Shown one piece after another: positions 62,261 to 64,000 of a stretch of DNA of 64,000 nt (position 1 is its first letter; each line of letters opens with the position of its first letter). Both the position numbers and the translations under genes were made by a program. The notes under the pieces are model-generated. The model made no database searches, had not been told where the DNA came from, and saw only the letters and a list, made by a program, of their open reading frames with translations. This DNA is from Mucilaginibacter sp. KACC 22773 (GTDB lineage: Bacteria; Bacteroidota; Bacteroidia; Sphingobacteriales; Sphingobacteriaceae). The stretch is taken from the NCBI RefSeq assembly GCF_028736215.1, contig NZ_CP117883.1, forward strand, positions 5,890,001 to 5,954,000, written 5' to 3'.

Positions 62261-62959
62261 TTATTCAAGTCCTTTTTTACCCAAGACCCAGAAAGGTTTT
62301 ATTCTTAGCTGATCAGACTTCCAGTTGAAACCTTTTCGGAAAAAATTATTCAAGTCAACGCACAACCTGCCCTCCCCAGCAATAAGCGCTTTGGTAGTTT
62401 CGATTGGTAGTTGACTAATCTGATGCAGATATGGAATAATATCTTCATTGGGATTTTGAGAAAACGGATAAAAATTAAATGGGCGAGATCCATCAATATC
62501 CGCAAAGAAGTCAGCTGCATGTTCACCATAGATGAGACTGTAGATAATCTTACCTTCAGGAAGGTTCCGGTAGAGTTCATAGAAATGCCCCAGGGCTGAA
62601 AGATCCCCGATAAACACGTAATTATCAGCGGCCGTATCAACCCACAAATTACTTTTATGCCATGAAAAATGGACTTGATTTCCGACTTCACAATTTTTTA
62701 CCCAATGACTACCTGGACCTGCTGAATGGGTACATGCAGCAATGTCAATACAACCCGTTGGCTGGTCGATCTGCCAGACCGAATAGCTGCGGATATTATC
62801 CCTGATGCTGACGTCACGACCTTTACCGACAAAAATTCTCAGAAAGTTGCCGGCTTTGTAATCGGTATGAATAACAGAGTCACTTTGCAATCGAATATGG
62901 AAAGTATGAGGTGTTATTTGTTCCTTATAAGTGATTTCGGCTTTTATGAGAATGCTCAT
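62261..62959 (-). CDS. Siderophore-interacting flavoprotein (SIP family)
   Basis: 232 residues from ATG at 62959 (another ATG at 62983 is possible). FAD-binding barrel with I-R-S-Y-S-V-W near 60 and G-P-G-S-H-W near 84, then a C-terminal NAD(P)H domain (Y-V-F-I-G-D-L-S-A-L, I-A-G-E-G-R-L). SIP proteins reduce ferric siderophores in the cytoplasm. The TetR gene follows in the same direction. Confidence 0.8.
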   Translation of the reverse strand: MSILIKAEITYKEQITPHTFHIRLQSDSVIHTDYKAGNFLRIFVGKGRDVSIRDNIRSYSVWQIDQPTGCIDIAACTHSAGPGSHWVKNCEVGNQVHFSWHKSNLWVDTAADNYVFIGDLSALGHFYELYRNLPEGKIIYSLIYGEHAADFFADIDGSRPFNFYPFSQNPNEDIIPYLHQISQLPIETTKALIAGEGRLCVDLNNFFRKGFNWKSDQLRIKPFWVLGKKGLE

Positions 62960-63059
62960 CAGTAATTTTTCAATAATTCCCATAGGTCACACTTTTAGTT
63001 TCAGGGCTTGGCGGTAAATTAGAACAAGGTACTTTCAGGAAGCAATCGGTGTCTAACTC

Positions 63060-63111
63060 TTATATCAAATGGGATAACTATTATACCAAATGCGGTATTT
63101 TTTATACCAAA
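63060..63111. promoter_or_regulatory. Three 10-bp direct repeats at exact 21-bp spacing
   Basis: TTATATCAAA at 63060, TTATACCAAA at 63081 and TTATACCAAA at 63102: start-to-start distance is 21 bp twice, two turns of the helix. LytTR-type response regulators bind direct repeats with this period, and the adjacent gene encodes a LytS-type kinase. They lie between that gene and the divergent SIP gene. Confidence 0.6.
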
Positions 63112-63274
63112 ACATCCCGCCGTTTTGCAAATGATCAATTAAAAGCCCAATGCTATTGTCGACCCATTATGAGATTAAAATTTTGATCATAAAATCATTT
63201 CGTATAATTTATAACGGCTTTGATATAAAATAAACCGGGAGGTTTTTCGCATTGTTTATATTTGATAATCAATT

Positions 63275-64000
63275 ATGTTCGATCACGACAATAAAACAGA
63301 CCCCTATTCAAGATTAAAAAGGGCATTAACGAAGTCAAGGCCATTCAGGCATTTGTTTGTTTTGTCAGTTATTGCTTTAGCCTTCTATTTCAGCAACGCA
63401 ACGCCTATTTATGAACAATCGCTGGTAACCTACTATAAACTGGCGTACTGCTCACTCTGCTTGTTACTATGCTATATCAATATGTATGTATTAGTGCCAA
63501 AGCTGCTTTTTGCCGGCAGACCAACACAGTACAGATTTTCGTTTTTTGGAATGATCGCTATTGCATCGCTTGCAGTAATCATTAGCCAGTTGATTTTAAA
63601 GTCGCTTGATCAGAGCTATTACACAAAGACCATATTTGTTCCGCCCATTATACCAAACGTATTTATTGCCACTGTTTTTTTGGGCACATCTACAGCGATA
63701 AAGTTATTTCAGCAATGGATAAGGGATACAAAACGGATTAATGAACTGACGAGCGCTGGATTGCGTTCTGAACTGGAACAACTAAAAAATCAGATCAATC
63801 CGCACTTCCTGTTCAATATGCTTAATAACGCCAATGTACTGATACAAAAAGATCCTTTTAAGGCTTCGCAGGTTATCATGAAACTAAGCGATTTGCTCCG
63901 ATACCAGCTATATGACAGCGCGAGAGAAAATGTTTTATTGACTTCCGAAATTCAATTTTTAAACGATTCGCTCGATCTTGAAAAAATCAGGCGTGATGAT
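63275..64000 (+). CDS. LytS-type sensor histidine kinase, 3' partial
   Basis: 242 codons are in the window; the gene runs off the right edge. Four TM helices (for example LFVLSVIALAFYFSNA, LAYCSLCLLLCYINMYVL, MIAIASLAVIISQLIL, VFIATVFLGTSTAIKLF) precede the His_kinase domain with L-K-N-Q-I-N-P-H-F-L-F-N-M-L-N, in which His is the phosphorylation site. The partner is expected to be a LytTR response regulator encoded just outside the window. Confidence 0.88.
   Translation, partial: MFDHDNKTDPYSRLKRALTKSRPFRHLFVLSVIALAFYFSNATPIYEQSLVTYYKLAYCSLCLLLCYINMYVLVPKLLFAGRPTQYRFSFFGMIAIASLAVIISQLILKSLDQSYYTKTIFVPPIIPNVFIATVFLGTSTAIKLFQQWIRDTKRINELTSAGLRSELEQLKNQINPHFLFNMLNNANVLIQKDPFKASQVIMKLSDLLRYQLYDSARENVLLTSEIQFLNDSLDLEKIRRDD

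Overview
The window comes from a member of the Bacteroidota, most likely a Sphingobacteriaceae-type soil or freshwater organism (Pedobacter/Mucilaginibacter-like). Evidence: a SusC/SusD pair, a complete CTnDOT-style tra gene set, an RteC-like protein, a MauE/DoxX plus DUF6520 pair, AT-rich spacers, and a TTG/TAnnTTTG promoter in front of the integrase. Genus is inference.

Layout. (1) 1-9344 is a defence island: a partial PD-(D/E)XK protein; a minus-strand operon of a PUA/EVE-like reader plus PD-(D/E)XK nuclease, a PtuA-like AAA ATPase and a PtuB-like HNH protein (Septu-like), ending in a truncated AlbA_2/Schlafen fragment; and a sacsin-like GHKL ATPase whose reading frame is cut by one TGA from its C-terminal DUF3883-type nuclease part. 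(2) 9782-9860 is the 3' half of a tRNA-Ala(GGC) gene with its terminator, broken at the anticodon loop; it looks like the integration junction of the element to its right. (3) 9861 to about 47200 is an integrative conjugative element: tyrosine integrase (+ strand), an excisionase-like HTH protein, then a long minus-strand block. Read from its promoter-proximal (right) end it has a Toprim primase, DNA methylase, oriT-like hairpin, MobA, an 8-bp-phased TAAC array, MobB relaxase, ParA, small Tra proteins, TraE/TraE-like/TraF, TraG (interrupted by a group II intron), three TraI-like exported paralogues with an MT-A70-like methylase between them, TraJ, TraK, TraL-like, TraM, TraN, a giant DarB-like methylase/helicase, the VirD4-type coupling protein, and an accessory set that includes an ArdC-like antirestriction protein. 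(4) 47282-50887 holds an RteC-like regulator and a three-gene cassette of a seven-TM LuxR-type protein, a GNAT acyltransferase and an alpha-oxoamine synthase. (5) 51135-64000 is chromosomal-type content: Crp-like regulator, MauE/DoxX plus DUF6520, a TlpA/SusD/SusC nutrient-uptake operon, small HTH genes, TetR plus a siderophore-interacting flavoprotein, and the start of a LytS-type histidine kinase.

How it works together: the element moves by integrase/excisionase, is nicked by MobA/MobB near 44.1-44.9 kb, is carried by the coupling protein to a Bacteroidota T4SS (TraE-TraN), and appears to protect its DNA in the recipient with ArdC, DarB-like and methylase proteins. I see no TraO, TraP or TraQ homologue. 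The least explained structures are the phased 8-bp array, a recurring C-terminal K/R-x-G-R tail on unrelated accessory proteins, and the single-stop GHKL-nuclease gene.
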